Positions 35,453 through 44,343 of a stretch of 64,000 nt of DNA are shown in pieces (within the stretch, counting starts at the first letter, position 1; every line of letters starts with the position of its first letter). The DNA is taken from positions 1 to 64,000 of the forward strand of contig CAYZXS010000021.1 in the NCBI GenBank assembly GCA_964482495.1, read 5' to 3'. Made by a program: the position numbers and the translations under genes. The notes under the pieces are model-generated. The model was not told the origin of the DNA, did no database searches, and was given only the letters and a program-made list of their open reading frames with translations. Source of the DNA: J029 sp964482495 (lineage in GTDB: Bacteria; Planctomycetota; UBA1135).

Positions 35453-36294
35453 TGGAGCCGCCGCTTGGGCAGACCAGGGTCAGAGCCGCGGACGGGACCG
35501 AGCTCCTGCTCCGCCGCTGGCAGCCCGATGGCCCCGCCCGCGCCGACATCCTGCTCGTCCACGGCCTGGGCGAGCACCTCGGCCGCTATGAACGGACGGC
35601 CTCCTCGCTCGCCCAGCGCGGCTTCTCCGTCCAGGGCGTGGACCTGCGAGGCCACGGCGAGTCCGACGGGAGGCGGGGCCACGTCGATCGTTGGAGCGAT
35701 TTCCACGCCGACCTGGATGCGGCCTCCTCCGGTCTCCGCTCACCCTTCCTCCTGCTCGCGCACTCGATGGGCGGCCTGGTCGCCCTGGACTGGCTGCGGG
35801 AGCGCAGGGACCGGGTGAGCGCGGTCGTCCTTTCCTCGCCGCTGCTCGGGGTGGCGGTCGCTGCGCCCCGGTGGAAGGTGGCCCTGGGACGCCTGCTCTC
35901 CAAGGTCGCGCCGCGCCTGCCGCTCTCGAATGAGCTCGAGGCCGACGGCGTCTGCTCGGATCCTGAGGTCGTCGAGCGGTACCTCGCCGACCCGCTGGTC
36001 TTCCGCTCGATCACCCCAAGGTGGTTCGTGGAGATGGAGGCGGCGCTCGAGCGGGTCCACGGCTCCTGCCCATCCTTCGCGCAGCCGCTCTACCTGAACC
36101 TCGCCGGAGACGAGCGCCTGGTCAGCAACCCGCACGCGCTCGCTGCGGCGGACGCCTGGGGCGGCCCCGTCCACCGCGTGGTCTGGGACGGCCTCCGCCA
36201 CGAGACCCTCAATGAGAAGCGCGGCCCCGAGGTCCTCGGCAAGATCGCCGACTGGCTGATGGAGCGGACCGGACCGATCCCCGCCTGCCCCTAG
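35452..36294 (+). CDS. Alpha/beta hydrolase, monoacylglycerol lipase-like
   Basis: 280 residues, serine aminopeptidase/lysophospholipase S33-type fold. The oxyanion HGLGEHLGRY segment, the nucleophile elbow LLLAHSMGGLVAL (Ser), the acid in NLAGDERLVS and the His in WDGLRHETLNE form a complete triad. The VDLRGHGESDG motif is also typical. No signal peptide; cytosolic or membrane-associated lipid ester hydrolysis is most likely. It is the last gene of the rhodanese-MauE operon and its TAG shares a CTAG with the convergent beta-helix gene. Confidence 0.9.
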   Translation: MEPPLGQTRVRAADGTELLLRRWQPDGPARADILLVHGLGEHLGRYERTASSLAQRGFSVQGVDLRGHGESDGRRGHVDRWSDFHADLDAASSGLRSPFLLLAHSMGGLVALDWLRERRDRVSAVVLSSPLLGVAVAAPRWKVALGRLLSKVAPRLPLSNELEADGVCSDPEVVERYLADPLVFRSITPRWFVEMEAALERVHGSCPSFAQPLYLNLAGDERLVSNPHALAAADAWGGPVHRVVWDGLRHETLNEKRGPEVLGKIADWLMERTGPIPACP

Positions 36295-38504
36295 TCCACG
36301 CGCTCGAGGCCCACCACCAGCTTGGCGAAGCCGTCGATCTCGAAGTGCTCGACCTCGAGCAGGACCTCGCGGTCCCTTTCGAGCTCGAACTCACCGAGGG
36401 ACTCCTTGGGCGCGTGCCAGGTCCAGTCCTCCACGACCGCCTCTCCATCGACGCGGACCCGGATGCCGTCGTCGCTCAGGGTGCGGATCCGGTACTTCCC
36501 AGCAGGAAGCGGGATCCGGGTCTCGGCGAGGGTCCCGAAGCGATCTCCGCCGCCGCCCCACGAAGCGCCGGGGAGCCCGGTCAGGGCAGCCTCCGGTCCG
36601 CCGTGGTCGAAGTGGAATTCGATGCCGGGGAGCGACACGACCGCGGCGCCCTCCGCCTCTCGCCGCCAAGCCGCCTCGTCCTCGCGAGGGTCCACGGTCC
36701 AAGGGAAGAAGCGCACCTTCCACTCGGCGAGCAGGAGGAAACCGTCGACCAGAGAGGCCTGGTCGCCGCCGACGATCTGCGCTCGATAGGCGTGGAGCCC
36801 CGGCTCCTCCGTTTCGATCCTCACCACTCGGCTCCCGCTCGCCGCGTCGACCTCGATCAAGCGGACTGCCGAGGAAGTCGGCGGCAGCAGGCGCGCTTCG
36901 CCGGGCCCTCCGGCTGGATAGGCCTGGTAGCTGACCGCTCCAGGGCTGGCGCTGTGGAGCAACACCAGGGGCTCCGCGTGGTCCCACGGCCCCCAGGGGC
37001 CGACGACGATGTTCTGCCTGCCCGCCAGGCCCGGCCGGGCTCCCACAGGCCGGCTCGCACCCGGGAGCTCATCCAACTCCGGCAGGACCGGGAGGTCTGC
37101 TCCGGAGACCTCGATCAAGCTCGCCGCGTCCTCTAGATCCAGCTCGACCCCAACTCCGGCCAGCCCGTTCCCTCCCCACTGGACCGAGCACTCGCCTCGG
37201 AGATGGAGCGCGACCTCGTCGCCCTCGAAGAGGTTCCCGGCGACCTCCGACCCCGTGGCCTCGAGCTCGTTCGCGCGCCCCCATGGCTTCTCGGAGAAGC
37301 TCGTGGGCAGGCTCCACATGTGGACGCCACAGCGGTTGTCGCGGAATCGATTGGCCAGGATCCGGTTGCCGCGGCTGCGGTCGATGTTGACCCCGCCGCG
37401 CTCCAGGCCGTAACCCATGTCGCCGTTCTCAGCGATGTCGTTGTCCATCACCAGCGTGTCCTGGGAGTAGCCGCCCCAGATCCCGCAGATGGCGTTCCCG
37501 ATCAGTCGATTGCTCAAGAAGCGGTTGCCGAAGCTGAAGGTCATCTCGATGCCGTGCGCGGGAGCGTAGGAGAAGTCGTTCCCGATCAGGGTGTTGCCGT
37601 TGTTCCCCCGCCGCCGGTGCCAGTCCAGCGGGAATTCTCCGTCCTCGCCGAGAGCCTCGCGGCCGGCGAAGCCGAAGAAGCCGTCCCCCCCGTGCGTGGC
37701 GCTGTTCTCCGCGATCAGGTTGTCGCAGCACTGCTCGAACATGAGGATGCCAGCCGAGTCCTGGCCGCGGTTGTAGACGCCGTGGCTGTAGCCGCGGACG
37801 CAGAAGTCGAAGGCGTTGCGACAGATCGTATTCCTCGAGGATCGCCACATGGCGAGTCCCCATCCGGAGAGGAAGGAGCAGTCGTTGTCATAGACCTCGC
37901 ACTCCGTCATCCGGTCGAGGATGATCCCGTTCTGCCCGCGCCGGACTCGAAGGCGCCGCACGGTCGCGCCGGTTCCGTCCTCGAGGTAGAGCGCCGCGCC
38001 ATAGTTGTGGAGCCACTCGTTGGCGTCGTTCTCATGCGGCCAGAGCCAGTCGGCGCCATCCTCGGCCAGTGGGGTCGAGCGCAACCGCTGGCGGAAATTG
38101 GCGGAGAGATCCGCGTCCTCGACCAGGAGATCGTCGCAGCCGGAGGCCCAGATCCCTGACCGGAAGCCATGGACCCGCGCGCCTTGGACCGTGACGCGGG
38201 CGGCCCCCTCGAGCCGGATGCCGGTGCCGCTGAGGGTGTCTCCGGGCGTGCCGGTGGGCGCTCCGCGCAGGACCGAGCCCTCGGCGAAGCGGATCAGGAC
38301 ATCGGACGTGCGGACGAGGATCACTCCCTCGAGGCCCTGGTCCGCGACGACCGTCCCCGGAGGAATCACGATCTCGCAAGACTCGGTCACGACGAGGTCG
38401 TCCGCCTCGAGGACGACGACGGGCAAGTCCTGGCCGGCGGCGTCGCCGGAGGCCAGGGAGGTCAGAGAGAACAGGAGAAGGACGAAGGCGGGATGGCGCC
38501 GCAT
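36291..38504 (-). CDS. Secreted right-handed parallel beta-helix protein with PA14-like end
   Basis: 737 residues with a signal peptide (FVLLLFSLTSLASGDAAG). Residues about 30-430 contain many short repeats with the N-x-I/L-x-x-N pattern of parallel beta-helix carbohydrate-active or adhesin proteins (GNTLIGNDFSYAPAHGIEM, NRFLSNRLIGNAICGIWG, NRILANRFRDNRCGVHM). The C-terminal 130 residues resemble a PA14-like lectin domain (YRIRTLSDDGIRVRVDGEAV, then VEHFEIDGFAKLVVGLE). Binding or cleavage of an extracellular polysaccharide is inferred. The ATG follows TAGGAT plus 6 nt, suggesting a leaderless mRNA. Confidence 0.85.
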   Translation of the reverse strand: MRRHPAFVLLLFSLTSLASGDAAGQDLPVVVLEADDLVVTESCEIVIPPGTVVADQGLEGVILVRTSDVLIRFAEGSVLRGAPTGTPGDTLSGTGIRLEGAARVTVQGARVHGFRSGIWASGCDDLLVEDADLSANFRQRLRSTPLAEDGADWLWPHENDANEWLHNYGAALYLEDGTGATVRRLRVRRGQNGIILDRMTECEVYDNDCSFLSGWGLAMWRSSRNTICRNAFDFCVRGYSHGVYNRGQDSAGILMFEQCCDNLIAENSATHGGDGFFGFAGREALGEDGEFPLDWHRRRGNNGNTLIGNDFSYAPAHGIEMTFSFGNRFLSNRLIGNAICGIWGGYSQDTLVMDNDIAENGDMGYGLERGGVNIDRSRGNRILANRFRDNRCGVHMWSLPTSFSEKPWGRANELEATGSEVAGNLFEGDEVALHLRGECSVQWGGNGLAGVGVELDLEDAASLIEVSGADLPVLPELDELPGASRPVGARPGLAGRQNIVVGPWGPWDHAEPLVLLHSASPGAVSYQAYPAGGPGEARLLPPTSSAVRLIEVDAASGSRVVRIETEEPGLHAYRAQIVGGDQASLVDGFLLLAEWKVRFFPWTVDPREDEAAWRREAEGAAVVSLPGIEFHFDHGGPEAALTGLPGASWGGGGDRFGTLAETRIPLPAGKYRIRTLSDDGIRVRVDGEAVVEDWTWHAPKESLGEFELERDREVLLEVEHFEIDGFAKLVVGLERVD

Positions 38505-38510
38505 GCGGCC

Positions 38511-38516
38511 ATCCTA
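38511..38516 (-). promoter_or_regulatory. -10 element TAGGAT before the beta-helix gene
   Basis: On the minus strand TAGGAT is followed by GGCCGC and the ATG at 38504. It lies only 6 bp beyond the kinase stop, so the beta-helix gene has its own start-proximal promoter despite following the kinase closely. Confidence 0.55.
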
Positions 38517-38522
38517 GCCCGC

Positions 38523-40685
38523 TCAGCGACGCGACGGATAGGTGTAGCGGACCGGGCCAGTGGACTGCTGGCCGGAGAGCCGACCGATCACCCCAGGGCC
38601 ACTGACGGCGTCTCTCAGCTCCGTGGCCATGCCGTCGCCACCCAGGACCAGGATGGAGCACGCGGGCTGCCCTTCCTCGTCGGCCTCGTGGATCCACACC
38701 ACGCCGTCCAGCGAGCCCTCGGCGCGCAAGAAGGCAGTGAGTGATTGGAGCGCCTGTTCCCTGGACTGGAGCCCAATGGCGGCGCGGGCGCCGGCGAGGA
38801 GATTCAACTGCTCCTCGTCCACCGATCCGGCGTGGTCGCTGACGGTCTCATAGCCGGCAGCGACGAGTTGGTCCAACAGCCCCGCGCCGCGCGCCATCGA
38901 TTCGGGCTTGGAGACGGAGGAGAAGTCGTCGAGGTAGAGGACTCGGGCGGCTGCGGAGCCACCTTGCCGGGGCCCCGTCCCCTCCAGGATCTCGGTGATG
39001 ACGACGCTGAAATCGAACCGCGCCGGATCGCTGCCAGCGACGGCGGACTTCAGCCCGGCGAGGTCAAAATCGTGGTCCCCGAAGAACTCGTGCTGCATCG
39101 CCTGGATCCGGTCCTGGAAGGCGACCTGGCGTTCGCGGCCTCGCTGCTCCGCGATGAGGCCGAAGAAGGCGCCGGCGATCAGCAGGACCGCTGCGGCGAA
39201 GCCCACAACGCGCAAGAAGCGCCCCCCGCCGCGCCGGGTGCTGGGCGGCGGCAAGGGTTGGACCGACGGGGGCTCCGGCGTCGCAGGCTCCAGGGGAGGC
39301 TGAGCCTCGTAGTGGCTGGCCGCGATCGCGGCTGCGGCGGGGTCAGGCCGGAACTCGCGCAGAGGGCCAGGTTCCGGCGGCAGGTGGGCGGGCTTCTGGC
39401 CGCCGAGCGACGGGAGGTCGGCAGGCTTGAGTACGAAGGGGTCGTCAGCGGCGAGCACGGCGTGGACGTCGAGCAGCATCTCCCGGGCGGAGGAGTAGCG
39501 GCCGTTCATCTCGGCCATCGACCGCCGGACGATCCAGTGCAAGGCTTCCGGGCAGCGCTTGGTGATCCTGGAGAGACCACCGTGCGCCGGGAAGGAGCCC
39601 TCGATGACGCTGAACAACACCGCGCCGGCGCCGTAGATGTCGAAGCGGACGCCGTCCACCTCGTTCACCTTCGCCCCCTTCATCGCCAAGCGGACGAGCT
39701 CCGGGTCCCGGAAGTACTCGGTGCCGTGCGTCGTCAAGGTCATCGCCGAGGCCAAGGGCGTGACCAGGCCGAGATCGACCAGGTAGGCGCGGTCGCCGCA
39801 GACCACCAGGTTGTCCGGCTTCACGTCCTTGTGCCAGAGGCCGCCCTGGTGGTATCGCTCGAGCGTCAGGAGCAGGTCAGAGACCAAGGTCACGCCCCGG
39901 CGCAGCTGCGGCGTCGGCAGGCCCTCGCCGCCGGCAGCCGTATGCATGCGCTCGACGACGACGCTGAGGTTGTCGCCAGGGACATAGGGCATCACGTAGA
40001 AGAAATAGTGCTCACCGAGCCCATGCTCGAGCACCAACCCGAGGCGCTTGGCCGACTCCAGCGCCCGGCTCTCGCGCACGATCTGCGGCAGCGAGGGTCC
40101 GTTATGCATGGAGAAGCTCTTGATGACCACCCGCCGGACGGAGGGGAAGCCCTGGGCCGCCAGGACCTGCGCCTTCTCCTGCCCAGGCTCGGCGATGTAG
40201 AGCTTCGCGCCGGAGCCGCCACCGGGAAGGCTGCCGACGACCCGGTAGCCCTCGAAGATGCCCCGCGATCCCGACTTGAGGTCGCTGCCCGGCGCCTGCC
40301 GAACGATCTCGGGGACCCGCTTCTCGACCCCGGAGACCACGTCCAGCAACCCGATGAGGGTCAGGGGATTGCGGATGTAGACCCGGTAGAGGCAGATGCC
40401 GGCGTCCTTGAGTTCGTGGAAGACGGCGCGCCGGTAGTGGCTCACCCGGGAGAAATTGCCCGAGAGCAGGTTCAGGAGCACCAACGGGATCAACACCAGG
40501 GAGGAGACCAGGTGCCCGATGAAGCGCACGATGTCCCGGATCTCGTCTCTGATGAACCGGAATACGCGGCCCAGGAGCCAGAAGACCAGCTTCAGCACCT
40601 TCGCCCCCACCAGGACCACCAGGACAGCCGCCCCGAGGACGGCCAGGAAGGAGAAGATCGGGATGCCGAGGCCGGTGACGCTCAT
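38523..40685 (-). CDS. Membrane serine/threonine protein kinase with C-terminal sensor-like domain
   Basis: 720 residues. Two hydrophobic segments (about 7-38 and 58-74) precede an Hanks-type kinase domain (about 145-415). It has a Gly-rich loop (LPGGGSGAKLYIAE), ATP-binding Lys189 in VVIKSF, catalytic WHKDVKPDN (D287), and VDLGLV (D304) with DLG instead of DFG. The HRD motif reads HKD. All catalytic residues are present, so it should be active. A Pro-rich linker leads to another membrane helix (about 490-512) and a C-terminal domain of about 200 residues outside the membrane, of unknown type. It overlaps the sigma-factor gene by ATGA, so both form a signalling pair. Confidence 0.9.
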   Translation of the reverse strand: MSVTGLGIPIFSFLAVLGAAVLVVLVGAKVLKLVFWLLGRVFRFIRDEIRDIVRFIGHLVSSLVLIPLVLLNLLSGNFSRVSHYRRAVFHELKDAGICLYRVYIRNPLTLIGLLDVVSGVEKRVPEIVRQAPGSDLKSGSRGIFEGYRVVGSLPGGGSGAKLYIAEPGQEKAQVLAAQGFPSVRRVVIKSFSMHNGPSLPQIVRESRALESAKRLGLVLEHGLGEHYFFYVMPYVPGDNLSVVVERMHTAAGGEGLPTPQLRRGVTLVSDLLLTLERYHQGGLWHKDVKPDNLVVCGDRAYLVDLGLVTPLASAMTLTTHGTEYFRDPELVRLAMKGAKVNEVDGVRFDIYGAGAVLFSVIEGSFPAHGGLSRITKRCPEALHWIVRRSMAEMNGRYSSAREMLLDVHAVLAADDPFVLKPADLPSLGGQKPAHLPPEPGPLREFRPDPAAAAIAASHYEAQPPLEPATPEPPSVQPLPPPSTRRGGGRFLRVVGFAAAVLLIAGAFFGLIAEQRGRERQVAFQDRIQAMQHEFFGDHDFDLAGLKSAVAGSDPARFDFSVVITEILEGTGPRQGGSAAARVLYLDDFSSVSKPESMARGAGLLDQLVAAGYETVSDHAGSVDEEQLNLLAGARAAIGLQSREQALQSLTAFLRAEGSLDGVVWIHEADEEGQPACSILVLGGDGMATELRDAVSGPGVIGRLSGQQSTGPVRYTYPSRR

Positions 40686-41446
40686 CTGGGTTCCATCCCC
40701 GAGGCTTCGTCGAGAGATTGCCGCCGGAACTTCTCCTGTCGATGCAGGATCTCGGCGAGGGCGTCGTCGAAGCTCGAGTCGTCGGCCTTATTGGGATTCA
40801 GCTCGAGCCCGTTTCGGCGCGCCTCTTCGACCTCCTCGGGGGTGAAGCTGAAGGTCGCGAGGACCTCCTGGACCTGCACCCGCAGGGCGTCCCGGACCTT
40901 CTTGAGGCGCCGGCTGACGGTCGGCTCGCTCATGCCGATGGACTCCGCCACTTCCTTGCCGCTCCGACCGTCCATCACCCGCATCCGGTAAATGGAGAAG
41001 TCGAGGAAATCGGTCGCCCGTTCGACCTTCCGCACCGCGGACTCGACCTTGGCGCGGAACATGGCCGCCTCGTAGTCCGAATCCGGGGAAGGGACGGAGG
41101 ATTTGCCGCTCCAGGACTCGTCCAAGGAGACGGGCCGTTTGCCGCTGCCCCTCTTCTTGGCCATCCGCCGGTCCAGCTCGTCCCCCAGGACGTGCTTCGC
41201 GATAGCGAGCACCCAGGTCGAGAAGCGGGCGCCCTTGGAGGGGTCGTGCCGGTGGATGCTGTTCGAGAGCGCGGCCAGGGTCTCCTGGGAGAGGTCCTGC
41301 ACGGTCTCGGGGCCGACCCAGCCGTAGCCCCAGCGGCCGATCTGGGCCCTCAAGACGGGACCGAAGGTGTCCCAGAGCTCGAACCAGGCTTCCGGATCCT
41401 GCGCGCGGAGTCGCCCAACGAAGCGGGTGGTCAGATTGCTGAGCAT
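40682..41446 (-). CDS. ECF-like sigma-70 family factor
   Basis: 254 residues. Region 2 (EAWFELWDTFGPVLRAQI then VQDLSQETLAAL and FSTWVLAIAKHVLGDELDRR) and region 4 (FLDFSIYRMRVMDGRSGKEVAESIGMSEPTVSRRLKKVRD) are clear, with no region 1 or 3. The C-terminal 60 residues are an extension rich in Glu. Coupling to a membrane kinase by a 4 bp overlap suggests control by phosphorylation or by a partner rather than by a classical anti-sigma; no anti-sigma gene is seen. The ATG follows TAGAAT plus 7 nt. Confidence 0.92.
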   Translation of the reverse strand: MLSNLTTRFVGRLRAQDPEAWFELWDTFGPVLRAQIGRWGYGWVGPETVQDLSQETLAALSNSIHRHDPSKGARFSTWVLAIAKHVLGDELDRRMAKKRGSGKRPVSLDESWSGKSSVPSPDSDYEAAMFRAKVESAVRKVERATDFLDFSIYRMRVMDGRSGKEVAESIGMSEPTVSRRLKKVRDALRVQVQEVLATFSFTPEEVEEARRNGLELNPNKADDSSFDDALAEILHRQEKFRRQSLDEASGMEPR

Positions 41447-41453
41447 GGGGGCG

Positions 41454-41459
41454 ATTCTA
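41454..41459 (-). promoter_or_regulatory. -10 element TAGAAT before the sigma-factor gene
   Basis: TAGAAT on the minus strand ends 7 nt before the ATG at 41446, matching the start-proximal arrangement seen elsewhere. No clear -35 box accompanies it. Confidence 0.55.
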
Positions 41460-41609
41460 GGGGGCCGAGCCGGATGCCCGCACTACGGCCCAAACCCCGC
41501 TTGATTCAGGGGAAAGGCCGAAATGTCCCCCCGTGGAATCCCAACAAGGTCGCGTGGCCGGGAGGAACCGGCAGAACCACGAACCCGCAAGACCAGATAG
41601 GCACTCAAG

Positions 41610-42506
41610 ATGATGAAGACCCTCTTCAAGCTGCTCATCGCCGTCGTCGTCCTCGGCGGCGCCGTGGCCCTGATCGCCGGCCCCGACCGCGTCGGGGCGG
41701 TGGTCCATCAGGCCCACGCCTCCATCAACCAGGTCATCGACCAGAACATCTCGGACCCGGTGGCGCTCCGGAGCCAGCTGCACAAGCTCGAGAAGGAGTA
41801 CCCGGGCCGCATCTCGGCCATCCGCGGCGACCTCGCCGAGCTCCAGGAGCAGAAGCGCCAACTCCAACGCGAGCAGGCCATCGCGGCCCGCGTCGTCCAG
41901 CTGGCGGAAGAAGACCGGACCGAGCTCGAGACCCAACTCGCCACGGCCGAGACCCGCGTGAACGAAGAGTATGCCCACCCGGTGGCCTACCGCAACACGA
42001 CCATCCCGGCCGCGCACGCCCAACGGATCCGCTCCCGCGTCGAGCAGGTCCAGCACACCATCCTCGCCTACTCCAGCCGTGCCCAGGACGCCGTCCGCGA
42101 CCTCGGCTACCTGCAGCAGCAGGAAGACCGGCTCCAGGGCCTGCTGGCCCAGGTCGAGGCCGAACACGCCCAGTTCCGGGCTCAGCTCCTGCAGCTCGAC
42201 CGCCAGGTGGACGCCGTCGCCCGCAACGAGCGACTCATCGGCCTGATGGAGAAGCGCCAGAAGACCATCGACCGTCTCAGCCGCTACGAAGTCGGCAGCC
42301 TCGACCACCTGCAGGGCCGCCTCGCCGAGATCCGCTCGCGCCAAGAGGCCCAGCTCGAGATCCTGGCCTCGACCGAATCGACCACGAGCTACGAAGACCG
42401 CGCCCGCTTCGAGATCAACATGAGCGCCGAGGTCGCGCCCTCCGAGTTCGACTCGAGTTGGATCGAGGAGTTCGAGAGCGCTGCCACCGCGGACTCGACC
42501 TTCTGA
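41610..42506 (+). CDS. Membrane-anchored coiled-coil protein of unknown function
   Basis: 298 residues: an N-terminal hydrophobic segment (LFKLLIAVVVLGGAVALIAG) followed by almost continuous heptad-rich helix (about 55-275; LQEQKRQLQREQAIAARVVQLAEEDRTELE read in parts). The C-terminus is acidic and Ser-rich (DSSWIEEFESAATADSTF). It probably hangs in the periplasm as a rod. It is divergent from the sigma-kinase pair and ends in a strong terminator, so it is a single-gene unit and a candidate target of that sigma factor. Codon use is strongly biased (AAC, AAG, CAG, CTC), hinting at good expression. ATG at 41610 or 41613. Confidence 0.8.
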   Translation: MMKTLFKLLIAVVVLGGAVALIAGPDRVGAVVHQAHASINQVIDQNISDPVALRSQLHKLEKEYPGRISAIRGDLAELQEQKRQLQREQAIAARVVQLAEEDRTELETQLATAETRVNEEYAHPVAYRNTTIPAAHAQRIRSRVEQVQHTILAYSSRAQDAVRDLGYLQQQEDRLQGLLAQVEAEHAQFRAQLLQLDRQVDAVARNERLIGLMEKRQKTIDRLSRYEVGSLDHLQGRLAEIRSRQEAQLEILASTESTTSYEDRARFEINMSAEVAPSEFDSSWIEEFESAATADSTF

Positions 42507-42527
42507 CCCTCCTCCCACCCGGTCACC

Positions 42528-42558
42528 GCGCCAGGCTCTTCGGAGCCTGGCGCCTTTC
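42528..42558 (+). terminator. Intrinsic terminator with TTCG loop
   Basis: GCGCCAGGCTC and its complement form a perfect 11 bp stem closed by TTCG (42528-42553), followed by CTTTC. It terminates the coiled-coil gene. Its tail runs directly into the -10 element of the next gene. Confidence 0.85.
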
Positions 42559-42564
42559 TATACT
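42559..42564 (+). promoter_or_regulatory. -10 element TATACT before the SLC13 gene
   Basis: TATACT is followed by 6 nt (GAGGGC) and the ATG at 42571, so transcription should begin at the ATG. The region where a -35 box would lie is occupied by the upstream terminator hairpin, an unusual terminator-promoter overlap. Confidence 0.6.
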
Positions 42565-42570
42565 GAGGGC

Positions 42571-44343
42571 ATGGGCCTGGATGCCATCCTGGTCGCGGCC
42601 ATCGCCCTCCTATCCTTGGCGCTCCTGGTCAGCGGCAGACTGAGCCTCGACTTGATCGGGATCGGACTCATCCTGCTGCTGGTGTTCAGCCAGCAGGTGG
42701 GCGCGGGCGACGCCATCGCCGGCTTCGGAAACCCCACGGTGGTCACCCTCGGTGGCCTCTATGTCATCGGCGAGGGCCTGACCCGGACCGGAGCGATGGC
42801 CTTCCTCGGGCGCTACGTCATCCGCATGAGCGGCGGCAATCCCCGGCGTCTCCTCCTCGTCCTCTGCGGCACCGCCGCGCTGGTCTCGGCCTTCGCCAGC
42901 AACACGGCGGTCATCCTGGTCTTCACCCCGCTGGCGATCGGGCTCTCCCGAGACCTGGACATCCCGGTCTCCCGGCTGCTGATGCCGATGGCCTTCGCCT
43001 CCATCTTCGGCGGCACCCTGACCCTGGTCGGCTCCTCAATCAACCTCCTGACCAGCGGCGCGGCCGAGGCCTACGGAGCCGCCCCGCTCGGCATGTTCGA
43101 GCTGACTCCGATCGCCCTGCCCCTGTGCCTGGTCGGGGTGCCCTTGACCGTCTTCTTGGCGTCGCGGCTGCTTCCCGACCGACGCTCCTTGAGCGCGGCC
43201 TTGGCCTCGACCCCCGCGCGTGAGTTCGTCACCGAGCTGACCGTCGGGCCGACCTCGCCGTTAGTCGGACGCCCGGTCCGGCAAGCGCTCGGCGAAGAGC
43301 AAGTCGAGCCGCTGTTCCTGGTCCGCGACGAGCGCATGATCTGGCCCCCCTTCGATGACGCGAGCATCGAGGCCCAGGATGTCCTCATGCTCCGCGGACC
43401 GGTCGAGCGCCTGGTCGACCTCGGGGAACGCCTTGAGCTCCAGATGCACGGCGACACGCGATTCGACCCCCACACCATGGTGCTCTTCGAGCTGGCGGTC
43501 GCCCCGCGCTCCACCCTGGCCGGCCGCAGGGTCAGGGACCTCCACCTCTGGCGGGACTTCGGCGTCATCGTCGTCGCGGTGCTCCGCGGCGGACACCACT
43601 ACCGGGAACGCGCCTCGCAGATGATCCTCCAGCCCGGTGACGTCCTGCTGGTGAGCGGGCCCGAGGAGAGCCAGCTCCGGCTCCAGGGATCGATGGACTT
43701 CTACCTGCTGCAGCGCATCGGGGAGAAGCCCGTGCTGCAGCGACACGGCAGGCGGGCGCTCTGGATCTTGGCGGCCGTGGTCCTCCTCTTCAGCCTCGGC
43801 GGCGTCGGCCTCGCCAAGGCGCTTCCGATCCCCATGATCTCGCTCGCCGGGGCCGTGGCCATGGTGACCGCCGGCTGCATCCGGTCCCGGAGGGCCTACC
43901 GCGCCATTGACTGGCCGATCCTGATCTTCGTCGTCGGCGCCTTGGCGCTCGGCGAGGCCATGAAGGAGTCGAAGCTGGCGGACGCCATGGCGTCGGGCAT
44001 CGTCGGCTTGACCAGCGGCATGGGCGCCGCCGCGGTGGCCAGCGCGCTGTTGCTCGCCGGCACCTTGCTCAACCAGCTGACCTCTCCCTACGCCGTCACG
44101 GTACTCCTGACGCCGATCGCCCTCGCGACCGCCAGCTCGATGGGCGTGGAGGACCCGCGACCCTTCCTCCTGGCCATCGCCTTCGCCGGCTCCAACGCCT
44201 TCGCGACCCCGATGGGCCACCAGGTGAACCTGATGGTGCTCGGTCCGGGCGGCTACCGCTACACCGACTTCATGCGGCTCGGCCTGCCGCTGTGCCTGTT
44301 CTTCTGGCTGTTCGTGAGCGGCGCCCTGTTCCTCATGACCTAG
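42571..44343 (+). CDS. SLC13/DASS-type anion symporter with two RCK_C domains
   Basis: 590 residues. Two blocks of membrane helices (about 1-200 and 390-590) flank two TrkA_C/RCK_C-like cytosolic domains (about 210-290 and 300-375; LVGRPVRQALGEEQVEPLFL and LAGRRVRDLHLWRDFGVIVV). The SNTAVILVFTPLA and GSNAFATPMGHQVN segments carry the SNT-type substrate and sodium-binding motifs of the DASS superfamily. Likely substrates are sulfate or dicarboxylates; the exact one cannot be told. Its stop shares a CTAG with the convergent synthetase gene. Confidence 0.9.
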   Translation: MGLDAILVAAIALLSLALLVSGRLSLDLIGIGLILLLVFSQQVGAGDAIAGFGNPTVVTLGGLYVIGEGLTRTGAMAFLGRYVIRMSGGNPRRLLLVLCGTAALVSAFASNTAVILVFTPLAIGLSRDLDIPVSRLLMPMAFASIFGGTLTLVGSSINLLTSGAAEAYGAAPLGMFELTPIALPLCLVGVPLTVFLASRLLPDRRSLSAALASTPAREFVTELTVGPTSPLVGRPVRQALGEEQVEPLFLVRDERMIWPPFDDASIEAQDVLMLRGPVERLVDLGERLELQMHGDTRFDPHTMVLFELAVAPRSTLAGRRVRDLHLWRDFGVIVVAVLRGGHHYRERASQMILQPGDVLLVSGPEESQLRLQGSMDFYLLQRIGEKPVLQRHGRRALWILAAVVLLFSLGGVGLAKALPIPMISLAGAVAMVTAGCIRSRRAYRAIDWPILIFVVGALALGEAMKESKLADAMASGIVGLTSGMGAAAVASALLLAGTLLNQLTSPYAVTVLLTPIALATASSMGVEDPRPFLLAIAFAGSNAFATPMGHQVNLMVLGPGGYRYTDFMRLGLPLCLFFWLFVSGALFLMT

